A DNA stretch of 64,000 nucleotides from contig NC_134758.1 in assembly GCF_050436995.1 (NCBI RefSeq), positions 9,920,001 through 9,984,000 of the forward strand, given 5' to 3'. The DNA is from Anticarsia gemmatalis. Lineage: Eukaryota; Arthropoda; Insecta; Lepidoptera; Erebidae. Numbering within the stretch: position 1 is the first letter of the stretch; each line of letters starts with the position of its first letter. A model generated the notes under the pieces. That model did not search any database, had not been told where the DNA came from, and saw nothing but the letters and a program-made list of their open reading frames with translations. Both the position numbers and the translations under genes were made by a program. Of the stretch, positions 26,122 through 36,699 are shown one piece after another.

Positions 26122-26327
26122 CTAGCTGACCCGCGCAACTTCGCTTGCGTCCAATAAAAGGGAATGGGTGAAATTTTCCCCCGTTTTTGTAACATTAATT
26201 ACTGGTACTCTGCTTCTTTTGGTCGTAGCGTGATGATATATAGCCTATGTCCTTTCTCAGTTATCAAAATATCTCCATTCCAAATTTCATGCAAATTGGT
26301 TCAGTAGTTTAGGCGTGATTGAGTAGC

Positions 26328-26370
<43 letters not shown>

Positions 26371-26401
26371 GTTACTTTCGCATTTATAATATTAGTATGG
26401 A
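26122..26401 (-). mobile_element. Non-autonomous Helitron-like element, family A copy 1
   Basis: On the minus strand it begins TCCATACTAATATTATAAAT and ends ...GCGCGGGTCAGCTAG, lying exactly between A and T. A small hairpin (CGCAA-GCGAAG-TTGCG) lies ~11 bp before CTAG. TC start, CTRR end, 3' hairpin and A^T insertion are Helitron hallmarks. It contains an expanded (GACA)n tract at about 26327-26371. Confidence 0.65.
26327..26371. repeat. (GACA)n microsatellite within a Helitron-like element
   Basis: About eleven uninterrupted CAGA/GACA units. The sister copy at 36438-36689 has only about three, so this tract expanded after insertion. Confidence 0.9.
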
Positions 26402-26562
26402 TTTGTTAGAGAATTTATATTTATAACGGTCATAACAGTCAAATGTAAATTAAAATTATTTTTTTATATGAGGCTCGTCTTGGCGTGAGAATAGATCAAG
26501 ATAGACCTCTAAATTATTGACATTGACATTATTTAAATAACTTTCATAATTTTATATGCATT

Positions 26563-27488
26563 ATAATATTATTATAATGCAACGGGTCTTATACGCGATT
26601 GGAAATTAAAAGGTTAGGATACCTTATTTGCTGCCCGACGTTTCGATCGCATTACAACGACCGTGGTCACGAGCTGACTGATGTGGCTGCTAAGCGTCGT
26701 CTTCTTGCGGCGCGAGTTTCGACGCCTACCCTCACTTGGTTTTCACTTAGTGTACATTGTTCGGAATTGTCGGTACTTCGACACACAACACTAACGACGT
26801 CTTTACACTGGCGCGTTACGTCATGCCGGCGACGGCTGCACTTGCTGATGACAGGATTCCACGTAGATGATAAACGGTATCCCTCTTCACGGTTGAAATT
26901 GGTATGTTTTTTGATTTCAACCGCTTCTCGTACTATCCTGGAGTAATAGTGACGATCTGTGGAGAGGACCCGGGGTTGATGTAGCTCGATCCAGTGATTG
27001 GTTCCTGCTTCCAACAAGTGCTCAGCTATCGCGGATTTGTTGACTTGCCGGTTCTTGACAGCTGCGATATGTTCCTTGACCCTTTCAGCTATTGTTCTTT
27101 TGGTCTGTCCGATGTATGAACTACCGCAGCTACAATCCACCTTGTAAACGCCAGGTGTCTGAAGAGGAATTACATCCTTTGGCGTGCGCAAATGGTTAGC
27201 TACTTTGGAGAACGGACTATATACAGTCTTTATGGAGTATTTCTTCAGTACTGTTCCAACTTTATCCGTTACTCCTTTTATGTAGGGCATAAAAGCTGGT
27301 ACTCTGCTAACACCAGTCTGACATTCTTGCCTCTTCATCAGTCAGCTCGTGACCACGGTCGTTGTAATGCGATCGAAACGTCGGGCAGCAAATAAGGTAT
27401 CCTAACCTTTTAATTTCCAATCGCGTATAAGACCCGTTGCATTATAATAATATTATGTGTACTAGTCGCGAGAGTTTAAAAACATTAA
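26563..27488 (-). mobile_element. Penelope-like retroelement, 5'-truncated, flanked by inverted copies of its 3' tail
   Basis: A minus-strand ORF with a GIY-YIG endonuclease domain sits between two perfect 121-bp inverted repeats, 26563-26683 and 27336-27456. Every base I compared by eye agreed. The left repeat is the 3' UTR of the ORF. The right repeat is the same tail inverted at the 5' end, followed by 31 bp of other sequence. The whole insert is bracketed by a 12-bp direct repeat (TTTATATGCATT at 26551-26562 and 27489-27500), a likely target-site duplication. Penelope-like elements are known for variable-length duplications, 5' truncation and inverted terminal pieces. The reverse transcriptase is missing, so the copy is dead. 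The identical repeats suggest a fairly recent insertion. Confidence 0.75.
26667..27338 (-). pseudogene. C-terminal GIY-YIG endonuclease part of a Penelope-like polyprotein
   Basis: The 223-codon frame matches the end of Penelope-like proteins. It starts with the post-RT linker (MPYIKGVTDKVGTVLKKYSI, residues ~17-36). Next comes the endonuclease core, with GVY at residues 63-65, a CxC pair (C69, C71), YIGQTKR at 75-81, the RVKEH arginine motif at 86-90 and KSAIAEH with the putative catalytic Glu at 106. The typical NREEGY motif is near 149-154. In complete elements this domain nicks the target DNA for priming of reverse transcription. The ~55-residue basic tail after the family's usual end runs into the 3' repeat and may be read-through. 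The RT domain is absent, because sequence upstream of codon 1 is already the inverted tail copy, so the apparent ATG at the repeat boundary is not a real start. Confidence 0.75.
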
Positions 27489-27790
27489 TTTATATGCATT
27501 GCTGGGACTCTCCCTTTCTTTTCCCTTTTTTTTCTCTTTTTTTTTCGTTTTAGATTTTGTATATATGATAGTAATTTGTAATTATTCTTCTGTAAATAAT
27601 ATGCTTTATAAACAAAAATAATAATATTCTAAACAATAAAAACGTACTTCGGAGTATACTTTTATGATTTAATTATGAATTTGGTAGTTTGATAGAAATG
27701 CAGAATTGTAGAGACCTCCACAGATTTCACCGTGTTTAGGGTCTTCAATTCCATTTTGTTTGTTCTTTCCTTTCTTTCACCCTTGACTAA

Positions 27791-27873
27791 CCCACTTTGG
27801 GCAAGGGTCTCCTCCCAAACGAGTGAGGAGTACGACCTTGAGTCCACCACACTGGCCTAGCGGGGGATGAGGA
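27791..27873 (-). repeat. LINE-type 3' tail fragment
   Basis: On the minus strand: CTAGGCCAGTGTGGTGGACT, GGGAGGAGACCCTTGCCCAA, homologous to 56076-56246. Confidence 0.5.
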
Positions 27874-28292
27874 CTTTATTGCAATTAATTAGTCCTTAAT
27901 TTTATAATTCTCATACTATCTAAAAATCGCACAACAAATCAAACACCAAACATAAGATAACTGGGTAATGGAACCAGATTCAATACAGACTACTAAGAAA
28001 TTGCATACCAAATAACAAAAAATCTATTACAGTTAACACAAACCGTTTTAAACCAACAACTAAGAAACAAATAGTTGGTAAAATATTCATAGAAACGTTT
28101 CCAGAAGGTAATAGAACATGGTCTAATAGAATAGAGAATTAACAAGTGCGCGGGCGCCGGCCACACTGATCAATATTGAAGCTGTTCACTGTTGTTAGAT
28201 AAAATAAACAAATTGGTACACTAATCGAGATACGACTCACAAGGACTGTAAGGCTATAATTATATTATTTGTTGATATTTCGTTATTTAATA

Positions 28293-28492
28293 CTAGTTGA
28301 CTCACGCTGTTCCACTAGCACTTAGGTCATCTGCCAATGCAGCAGCTTTTGGGGCTTTTATGTTAATATGGTCAAAAAGTAACATAATTTTATGCTATTT
28401 TATGTTCAATCCGTTGAACAATTTTTATCTATTAGATTCGTTCAAATTTTTGCCGCGAAGGACAGTTTTTGCGGGTATATTTTTAGTATGGA
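28293..28492 (-). mobile_element. Helitron-like element, diverged
   Basis: It starts TCCATACTAAAAATATACCC and ends GAGTCAACTAG, between A and T. The interior (TTTTTGCCGCGAAGGACAG) differs from family A. Confidence 0.5.
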
Positions 28493-28833
28493 TTGGTTAA
28501 AGTAGCTTCCTTGTAACTAGGGTCTCACAAGATGACACGGATTCAAGTATGGCAAAAAACAATTTCTGGTGGGATATTTTGTTGAGTTAACATTTTGCAA
28601 GTAGATTCATGCTTGATGCAGGAAGTGTCTTTGAAATAGAACCTGCCTATGAGATTTGGGGATAAATTTGAGAGTGTACTGTTGTATTTCTTTTTAACAA
28701 TATAAACTGCACATCAACAGAAAAAGTGTTTTTTGTAATTGCCAAACTTCTAGCCCTCCATAGTAAATAAAAATGTTGTATTTTAGTCCTAAAACAATCG
28801 CTATGTTGCTTCATTTATGGATACTTAACTTAC

Positions 28834-28899
28834 CTTTGTATTACTTTTCACTACAGCAAGCTTCTTGAACTTGTAGGTCTTTTTGTATAATTTCAATAC
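28834..28899 (-). CDS. Candidate internal coding exon (66 nt), minus strand, gene not recognised
   Basis: Read on the minus strand, this segment is preceded by a pyrimidine-rich acceptor (TTTTTGTTACAG) and followed by a consensus donor (AAAG|GTAAGTTAA). It is 66 nt and fully open in frame 0 over 22 codons, starting VLKLYKKTYKFKK and ending KSNTK. Many third positions are C or G (TAC, ACC, TTC, AAG), unlike the flanking DNA. Frame 1 hits a stop at once and frame 2 stops four codons before the end. The peptide is basic and I do not recognise the protein. Its phase (0 in, 0 out) fits the candidate exon at 9137-9173 on the same strand, so both may belong to one gene whose other exons lie outside the window. 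The plus strand also shows a weaker acceptor-like tract here, but without an equally good donor. Confidence 0.5.
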
Positions 28900-28924
28900 C
28901 TGTAACAAAAAGAATAGCACATTA

Positions 28925-29066
28925 CATACATATGTATGTCGTATGTTAATTCGTTCTTCAACGACAAAACTGCTAAACCGATTTGGATACTATTTGCCAA
29001 TGTAACATACTCTATCAAGATGAAAGATATAGGCAAAACAAAAGCGGTTCCCCAGGCATAAGCTAG
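28925..29066 (+). mobile_element. Helitron-like element fragment, plus strand
   Basis: It contains AAACTGCTAAACCGATTTGG, a block typical of this superfamily and also seen near 52488, and ends GGCATAAGCTAG before T. The 5' end is not clear. Confidence 0.45.
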
Positions 29067-29237
29067 TATTATAAAATAATCACGCGTAATTAAGTAAAGG
29101 AAAACAGAATTTAACGAGTGTAGTAATATTTTATTACTCTACTAACGACTACTAATTAAAGATTACTAATTAAGTATGTATTTACAACCACGTAATAAAG
29201 GTTTCTACTGTTTATCTTAAGACTGCACTCTGCAACT

Positions 29238-29325
29238 TACATACAAACATAAAGTCATGGTTTTCTTCATAGAGGTAGGTAGAGACTAAAGAATGCCTTG
29301 AAAATTGATTTTACTTCATTCACAT
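29238..29325 (-). repeat. Fragment of the 'GTAGGCAGAGAC' repeat
   Basis: TACATACAAACATAAAGTCA then GAGGTAGGTAGAGACTAAAG. It lies directly before the tRNA SINE at 29329. Confidence 0.4.
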
Positions 29326-29328
29326 TTA

Positions 29329-29548
29329 ACTGCCTCCGTGGCTCAGTGGTTTGGGTCGCCACGCCGCTACTATTGAGTCGGGAGGTTGTCTGTTCAGTTC
29401 CGACTCGGAACAATTATTTCTGCGATCGGGTTTGGTTGTACTTTGTGTCCGTTGTTTGTACATTTGTAAAAGTCTACGTGACATAAGAGCAATTCTTAGC
29501 TATTGAATAGATAAACTACTGCTAAATGTACCTCAGAAACTGGGGATT
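29329..29548 (+). mobile_element. tRNA-derived SINE with mariner-MITE tail (HaSE2-type)
   Basis: The head has a tRNA-like A box (TGGCTCAGTGGT at 29339) and a diverged B box (TGTTCAGTTCCG near 29391), followed by a conserved body (GAACAATTATTTCTGCGAT; TTTGTGTCCGTTGTTTGTA). The last ~45 bp (GCTATTGAATAGATAAACTA ... CTCAGAAACTGGGG) is the right half of the MITE at 33185-33271. A H. armigera SINE with a mariner-like 3' region (HaSE2) has been described, and this fits it. Confidence 0.65.
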
Positions 29549-31300
29549 ACAGGGTAGCTATACTCTATAAAGTTTTCTGAACGTTGCATTCCAAGGGCCT
29601 TGCTTTCGTGCTTAATAAATTAAAACCATATTTTTAAACATACTGTACTAAGAAAATACAGTAGCAACAAAGTGGTAAACGTGAGTCAGTCAATTATGTA
29701 TCAATTCGAAACATTTGTATCAGATTATCTGGCTTGATATAAATCTAGAAACCTAGATCTATAATAGATAAGCTACATTTGTAATACCTTGATATTGACA
29801 AGGTTGATCGAAAGTTGGACTACGACAAAATATTTCTTGTACAGTCACAAGCAAAAATATGTACACACTGTCGCATTTTCAAATGCATTTTTTTAAATGA
29901 AAATAGTGAAATTTTTACTTTATATTAATTTTAAAATCGCTGTGTATTATTTGTTAACTAATGCCAATAATTAAAGGATATTATCTGACAGAATTGTGCG
30001 ATGGAAAATGTGACAGTGTTGTATTATTTTTGATATCGACTGTACTTAATTACATTTTGTTCTGTAGTAATTAATTTCGAAAATTAATTTGCATACCAGC
30101 TTTTGAATTATCGATTTAGTTATTACGAGTTCTCATTAATCAGTGTTATTTGAAAATATATTATTATGTTTTGCTTTGGCTTGTTTGGTCCCAATGTTTT
30201 AACTTTAAATAACTTTTGTCATTTAATTATCTTAGCTTATAGCTACGTGTTCAATTACTACGTATACGAGTTATGTTGACAACATTTTCCAATGGTAGAG
30301 TTAAAGTGATATCAAAGTATGAGTCTTCAACTATTTCTTAGTTCCTAACGCAAACATTTAATTTTGCATTCGCATAAGAACATTCGTTGTTTCCGTGAAA
30401 GCATGTTTCAGTTACAAAATTGGGAAAAAAATTCTTCATTAGACATGACATTTTGTATTGGCAAAACACAATGAGTTAGAGTAATATCGGCTCCATTATA
30501 CTACTACACGACATATTTTTCAATATATCAACTATTTCTGATAACTTAACCTACATTGATTTAATACAAAAATTGTCTCATAATCTCTAGCAAACCTATC
30601 TGTCATCAGCAGTCTCAATATCAAGCTCTAAACCAACAATTTCTGTATCAACATATCTAAGTTAAGAACCCAGTACCACAAGCTTACCATTAGTAGATCA
30701 GAGTCAATCGGGTAAGTATCCACAATCCGTGATTGTCGATAGAGATCGTAAGGCAACGTAACTAGCGTTAGTCCTTTCACTAAGGTTTAGACTTGTGACA
30801 AGCGTTTGACACCGTTTGCTAAAGGCTTAAAGATTGTATTACGCTATGGATTTTGAGTTATTATGTTAGGTTGAAATTGAAACTCATTGTTGAATTCTTG
30901 GATTTTATATATTATATAAATTTTGATATGTTTACTATGTATTATTTCATCTAAATGCGTTCATTTTTGTGCAGACGAGTAAATTAAATATGAAAAATTC
31001 GATATGCATAATACTTGGAGCATTAAGACGAAAACATACATGATTTGTTGTTAAATTGGATGGGTTATCATTTATCTACCTTTCCCCTCATTTTTGGTTT
31101 TACATTTAGTTAAACGAGATATTTTATTTTCTATTAATTTCTATTAAAATTTCATCTCGAGTTTACTACCGATCACATTCATAATACCTGTCTCTTTCTT
31201 AGCCACAGTTAAACCATCCATAATCCAGGACCACACTTCAATTACTAGTTTTATAACTTGGCAATAAATTCTCTAAAATTATAATAATAATTGTTCCACC

Positions 31301-31420
31301 ATGAGTCATGAAGGAATGCCTCAAGGCAATAAACTAGGTCCAACATTTTTGTTCCTAATTAAAATAAACCAAACTATTTGTATTGCAATCCCTACCTCAG
31401 GATTTCCTGCAATGTGGATT
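31301..31420 (+). pseudogene. Short LINE reverse transcriptase scrap (GMPQGNKLGP)
   Basis: The plus-strand frame reads GMPQGNKLGPTFLFLIKINQ, close to the LINE RT motif-B region (SGVPQGS.LGP.LFL.FIND). Similarity fades after about 35 residues and the FADD box is not found downstream. Only this small piece is supported. Confidence 0.5.
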
Positions 31421-33184
31421 AGATCGCAATCACAATTTAGCAGGACCTTAAAACTAAAGCCTACCCTTGGCCAATCAAGCGGGCTACAATCTATTATTGT
31501 TAGCCGATAGTATCGTAAGGGCAGAGTCAGGCTTTGCTTGCATTCCGTCGCCGCGCGCGAGTCATCATAACTCAATCGAATAGGGATCTTGATTGCGCTG
31601 TCCATGAACACTGTAGGGACAGCAGATTTAATAGTTTTACTTTAGAACTGAAATTTAGGATAATATTTTGTACTATGGTCTATATAAAGCACGTAATTCG
31701 TGGTAATAGTCTAAATTATGGCCTCCGTCGTCGAACGTCGAAGGTATAAGGTATATTTTAAGTTTATTTTTGCTGATATCTAATTTTAATCATGTGTGTA
31801 TTAAGACTAACAGCCTAAAAAATATGAGGCAAAATTCTACTTAAATTGATGAGTAAAAAATCTGCAGGCCTAACAAAGAGTTTTCTTTCAACGACCAACT
31901 TTTGAAAACACTTAAGCAGCAAAGGGGATGTTTATCTCAATACTTAAACGGCTACCCATCTACGGCTTACCCTAACTTGTAACCGGCTTTACTTTTTGCT
32001 AACCATACAGTTGTAAAGTAAACTAGTCGCATGCCTTTTCGGATTGTATCTGTGCGCGCAAATCTAGGAAACTAACTTACCTAGAACAAATTTTAATGCT
32101 ACTTAGTAATTGGCGCTGGCGTTTTGTTCACTCGGCTTACGGCTTTGCTTGTTTTATTGAATATTATTTTGTTAGACATCCTGCTGTGATTTTATTGTTA
32201 TTGGTGGTTTAGTAGATTTGTGTAGTGTTTTGTAAAGAGCGGAAACGTTGATGGGAAGATAATGTTGTGCTAATGTTTGTGTTAGAACTGAGAATCTTTA
32301 TAATAGGTATGAATGAGATAAAATCTTGGATGTAGAATCTTATAGAATATTGATAATGGGAGTCTTTTTTTCGACTTTTAATAGCAAGGTAAATTCAATT
32401 TGTAATAAATAAATGAATTCAACTATGAAGACATTTCTACAAACAATAATAGTGGCTAAAGTGGTTTGTATATTCAAAATAAAAAAGCCCAATTCACTAA
32501 ACAAGTGTCGGATAACCTATCTGCAAGATTACTAAAATAATATTTAAAAAGTATTCTAATTAAAATAAGCTGAATCTACACTGTGCAAATAAGTAGATAA
32601 AAAAAAACATATTTTAAAGTAGAAAATCCGTTCTCAAATTTCCTTCTAATGACCTATCTAAACTTATCCAGAATTAGGCAATATACCATTATTGTTACAA
32701 CTAGAAGTAAAATACAGTTTCTATGGTTATAATGCATTCACAGAATTGACAGACATAATGTTTACGCCAAGTATTCAAATGAAACTTGAATGTCTATGTG
32801 CCAAACTGCTTGCCAAGCATTTGTGAATGCACTTAATAGTTATACTATACGAATAGCCATTCTTAGACTCCAAAATTGTATTTTGGTATGTATTTAATAT
32901 AATTATATTATCTCTTTCTTAACGATCTTCTGTCACAGAGAATCAAGATTATTTTTACTTTGGATAGTATTTGTGCTAATTATAAGTTTAGCCAATATGT
33001 TTTATTTAAAATAATTTAACCCTAATTATGTGAATATGGTTTAGGTCTTTTGTAATTTAGAGGGTTTTCACACACAGCAGGCAATTCAAAAGTTACTTAA
33101 AGTATAGACTTTTCGTATTCGTCATTAAGATTACTACGTGTTTCAGCAATCTGCATAGTAGTTTTATTAGTTAGTTCACTTATA

Positions 33185-33271
33185 CCCCCGGTCTCTGAGG
33201 TTTTTTTTTATATGAGTTTTAACGCTATTGAATAGATAAACTACCGCTAAATTTCCCTCAGAAACAGGGGG
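33185..33271. mobile_element. Mariner-type MITE (87 bp)
   Basis: Inverted ends CCCCCGGTCTCTGAGG and CCTCAGAAACAGGGGG, with TA on the left side. The right half is nearly identical to the tail of the SINE at 29329-29548. Confidence 0.6.
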
Positions 33272-35734
33272 TTATTCCTACTCCTTTGTCATCTAATAGT
33301 ATAGTGGTCAACAAACAAACATAATGTCAACTTAACCAAAGCATTCAATATCATGCATCAAATCTCCATCCCTGCCATATCCGCAAGTCTGCAACCGCAT
33401 GTAAATGATTTCTAAGAGGCTACCTGCTTCGACTCGAGACAGTCCATTACGACTTGAGCTGTAATTATAAATATTTATAACTTGCTCATCTTCCTGCCAT
33501 AGTGGGAAAGAATACTAGTTTTGTAAAGTGGTTGTTGAAAATGTACTAAACAGGCGATTTTCTGTTAATGTCAATACATGTTCTTTAATAAGGGTTAAGA
33601 CACTGTCATCTGTAACACAGCTTCGGCTAGCATAGATGTGTGGATATTCCACCAAATTGTATGTCAATTAAATATTTTTTTTTATTATTATTACTACATT
33701 ACCGGCAAATGTAGTAAGAAACATCGCCCGTAGCTTATACAACAGAATTTTTAACGACGAAGTCGATAGTTAAGTACCGAGTGTAAAAAATCTAGCTACT
33801 GGTTTTGAGATAAAATATGGTTAGGGTGATAAGGTATGGTAATATCTAAAGTTCATGTGATTTCAGTTTTTAATGCATTTTTTCTGCACATTTTCTGCTT
33901 TCACTGATCTGAACACTCCATAATACTAAGAGTAAATTATTTCTCAATTTCAATGAAATATGGATTTAACTTATTATTTTTCCACTGCTGGCAAAAGGTG
34001 ACCTAACGGAGTGAAAGAAAGATGCGTTAGGCTTTGAGTTGACAACGCTGGTCAACTGCAGGTTGAAGACATTGTATTCCCTCAAACACTGATCAAGAAC
34101 TTTATCAAATTCAAACTAAAAACTGCATAACAATGTTTCCTTCACCTTTAAACAAATAACAATTATTTCAAATTAACTTAATATACAGGTACAAGTAGTT
34201 AGTAATTAAGTATTTCAATAACGTTTACGAGTGGTTAATCCACGTGGAAGTAAAGCCTTTATTACAGCTATGTAGGTAGTTAATCGAGCTTGTTTTAACG
34301 AGGTAACAGGTCAGACCTGTTGATGGCTGGTATTGTTTGGTGACGGATTATGGAACTATTATGTACAAGCTATTATATACAAGGTACTGTTACTGACTGT
34401 GTCCGTAGAAATCGTAGGATAATAAGTGACATATATTAATCCAGGCTTAAAATCATCCCACCAGGCCATCAAGGGAAGTTGGAATTTGCAGTTTCTGGGT
34501 TAAAAAGGTAACTCGCGGTAAACTAACTTGTTTTGGTTCGATTATTTTTTATTAGGATTTTATGTCATTTTAAATAAATAGTTTATGGCTAGGCGGGTGC
34601 CATTTTTTTCAGTTATAGAAAATCATATGAATTTGGTAATATTTGTATACAACCTAAAATATTGGTATTTCATTGTATTATGAGTTTTTGGATTTGCAGC
34701 ATTGTTTAAAGACACACACTACAGCTAGAAAAATACTGTAAACGACTGTTTACCCGTCACAAAATAAACTAAAAAATACTACAATCACGATATGAAAACG
34801 TGTCAACTAAAAATTCAACATGAAACAATAAAGTAATCAGTAGTTAAGATCTGCAGAGTTGATCGCGCTGACCCTAATGTTCAATAACGTGTTTATTTTA
34901 GGCCCCACAATGGATGTGACCTCAATTAGTACTTGCACACTAATTATCATTATAACGGCTCCAGAGTTTTGTATTGTTTTGGGTAGTTAGTACTGCTAGA
35001 GCACAAAACGGGACTGAATTCTGGTTGAAAAAAGTAATGGAAAATTCTGTTGTAGGTTGATTTTAATAAGAATTATAATTGTTTGATACAATTACACTAA
35101 ATCTTTAATATTTTTCTAAAGTTTAACGAGTTTAATTGTTAAGTTTTAGTTAGTATTACGCCTGTTGGTCACTCGACACAGCTACAATATTACAAAATTT
35201 CAAGCAATCAACATCATTGAAAATAACCCCTGAATAATTCGCCGAATCTCTCTTCATTAACCAGCTTAACAAAAAAGACGATTCGACTGCTTTTTCTACT
35301 CGATTTCTCCTTGTTTTTTGGGCCGAATTTTTAAAGTAATATCTTCAAATTTTGTATCTCAAGACGCATCACCATACATAGGGTACAGTTAAAAGTTGTA
35401 TACTGCGACATACAACTACCATTAAAACCCATAACAGTTTCGTCCTACATTTAAACCGTTTATAGAAATATTTCCTTGAAAGGATATCATAAATTCCATC
35501 CTATCATGCACGTTACACGTTGGTACCAAATCATTAAGCGAAATAGAATTACACAGTATATAATTGAAATAATTAAGACCAGCCAGTTGGCAGTTACGTG
35601 TTTATTGACCTCCGCTGCAATTTCAGGACCCTTTCATATATATCATTTCACATAAAGACATTAACGTCTCACGTTATTAGATTTTAATGAGAGGTACTTA
35701 TTAAACCAATATTGCAGGGCTGACCCGGCTGAGC

Positions 35735-35975
35735 AACCATAGCCAGTTGTGCTTACCGGTCGGTAAACGATTTGTGGGTTAAGCAACCCTTGACGCGGTC
35801 ATTCTATAGATGGGTGACCGCACATTTGAGCTGGGCGTCTCCGTGCTCTGGAGGGCACGTAAAAAGTCGGTTCCGGCCATTGTCTACTAAGATAACAGCC
35901 GTTAAGCCATGTCAAAGGCCTCTCAGGAGGCTTGAACAACTTTGACACTAGGTTGACGGCTAACCATACGACAAA
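35735..35975 (+). mobile_element. 5S rRNA-derived SINE (HaSE3-type), copy 1
   Basis: The head reads like 5S rRNA with its internal pol III promoter: GTTAAGCAAC (box A region) followed by CGCGGTCATTCTATAGATGGGTGACCGC in separate short matches (box C region ATAGATGGGTGACCGC). Then comes a body shared with the other copies (GAGCTGGGCGTCTCCGTG, GAGGGCACGTAAAA, ATAACAGCCGTTAAGCCATG) and an end GACACTAGGTTGACGGCTAA. A 5S-derived SINE called HaSE3 has been described from Helicoverpa armigera; assignment to that family is by memory and motif. Confidence 0.65.
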
Positions 35976-36437
35976 CAAAACAGGGCTGAGCGGTTATGGA
36001 AGAATCAAGAACCTGTAGATTTTTCTATAGACACTATTGGACCAATAGTGAATTAATGAGTTAACTAATGATTTCTGTTTTTGACAAGAACTTGTCCAGT
36101 ATTTCTATCATTATCTAAATTCTGTGCCAATTAGGTAAACACTTTTTTTTCACCAAGTTCCTTAGCTTGACTCCTAAAATATAAATTCTTTGTTAACTTA
36201 ATTTTATGTATTGTGATTTCTGTAATCCAAAACGTTTTGTTTTCGAATTAAAATGATCACCAAAACAGTCAATAATTTCACCATTTTAACCGTGAAATCG
36301 TACCATTATTTTGAGATCTAGCTCAATAAAATGGCCTACAGTTTTGACTGGTCTTAAACCCTGGTCCCAACGAGTCAGCCCTACATGTTCTTGTCTGTAA
36401 CTCGATCTAAAGTGGAACTTTAATATATATTATATTA

Positions 36438-36689
36438 CTAGCTGACCCGCGCAACTTCGCTTGCGTCCAATAAGAGAGAATGGGTGAAATTTTTCCCCGT
36501 TTTTGTAACATTAATTACTGGTACTCTGCTCCTTTTAGTCGTAGCGTGATGATATATAGCCTATGTCCTTTTTCGGGTATCAAAATATCTCCATACCAAA
36601 TTTCATGCAAATTGGTTCAATAGTTTAGGCGTGATTGAGTAGCAGACAGACAGACAGAGGTATTTTCGCATTTATAATATTAGTTTGGA
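36438..36689 (-). mobile_element. Helitron-like element, family A copy 2
   Basis: Same ends as copy 1 (TCCAAACTAATATTATAAAT ... CAGCTAG), between A and T, closely similar throughout but with a short GACA tract. The internal block CCAAATTTCATGCAAATTGG is shared with copy 1. Confidence 0.65.
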
Positions 36690-36699
36690 TAAGTAGTGA

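Larger units (their letters stand above)
29560..35700. other. Intron-like DNA
   Basis: Apart from the RT scrap at 31301 and the MITE at 33185, this stretch has no recognisable feature. Confidence 0.5.

Noticed and set aside
26563..26683. Hammerhead ribozyme in the Penelope-like tail
   Set aside because: Penelope-like elements can carry hammerheads, and GAAACGTC is present, but a CTGANGA core at the required position is not visible.
26599..26946. Plus-strand 115-codon ORF
   Set aside because: It is the antisense shadow of the Penelope-like endonuclease frame.
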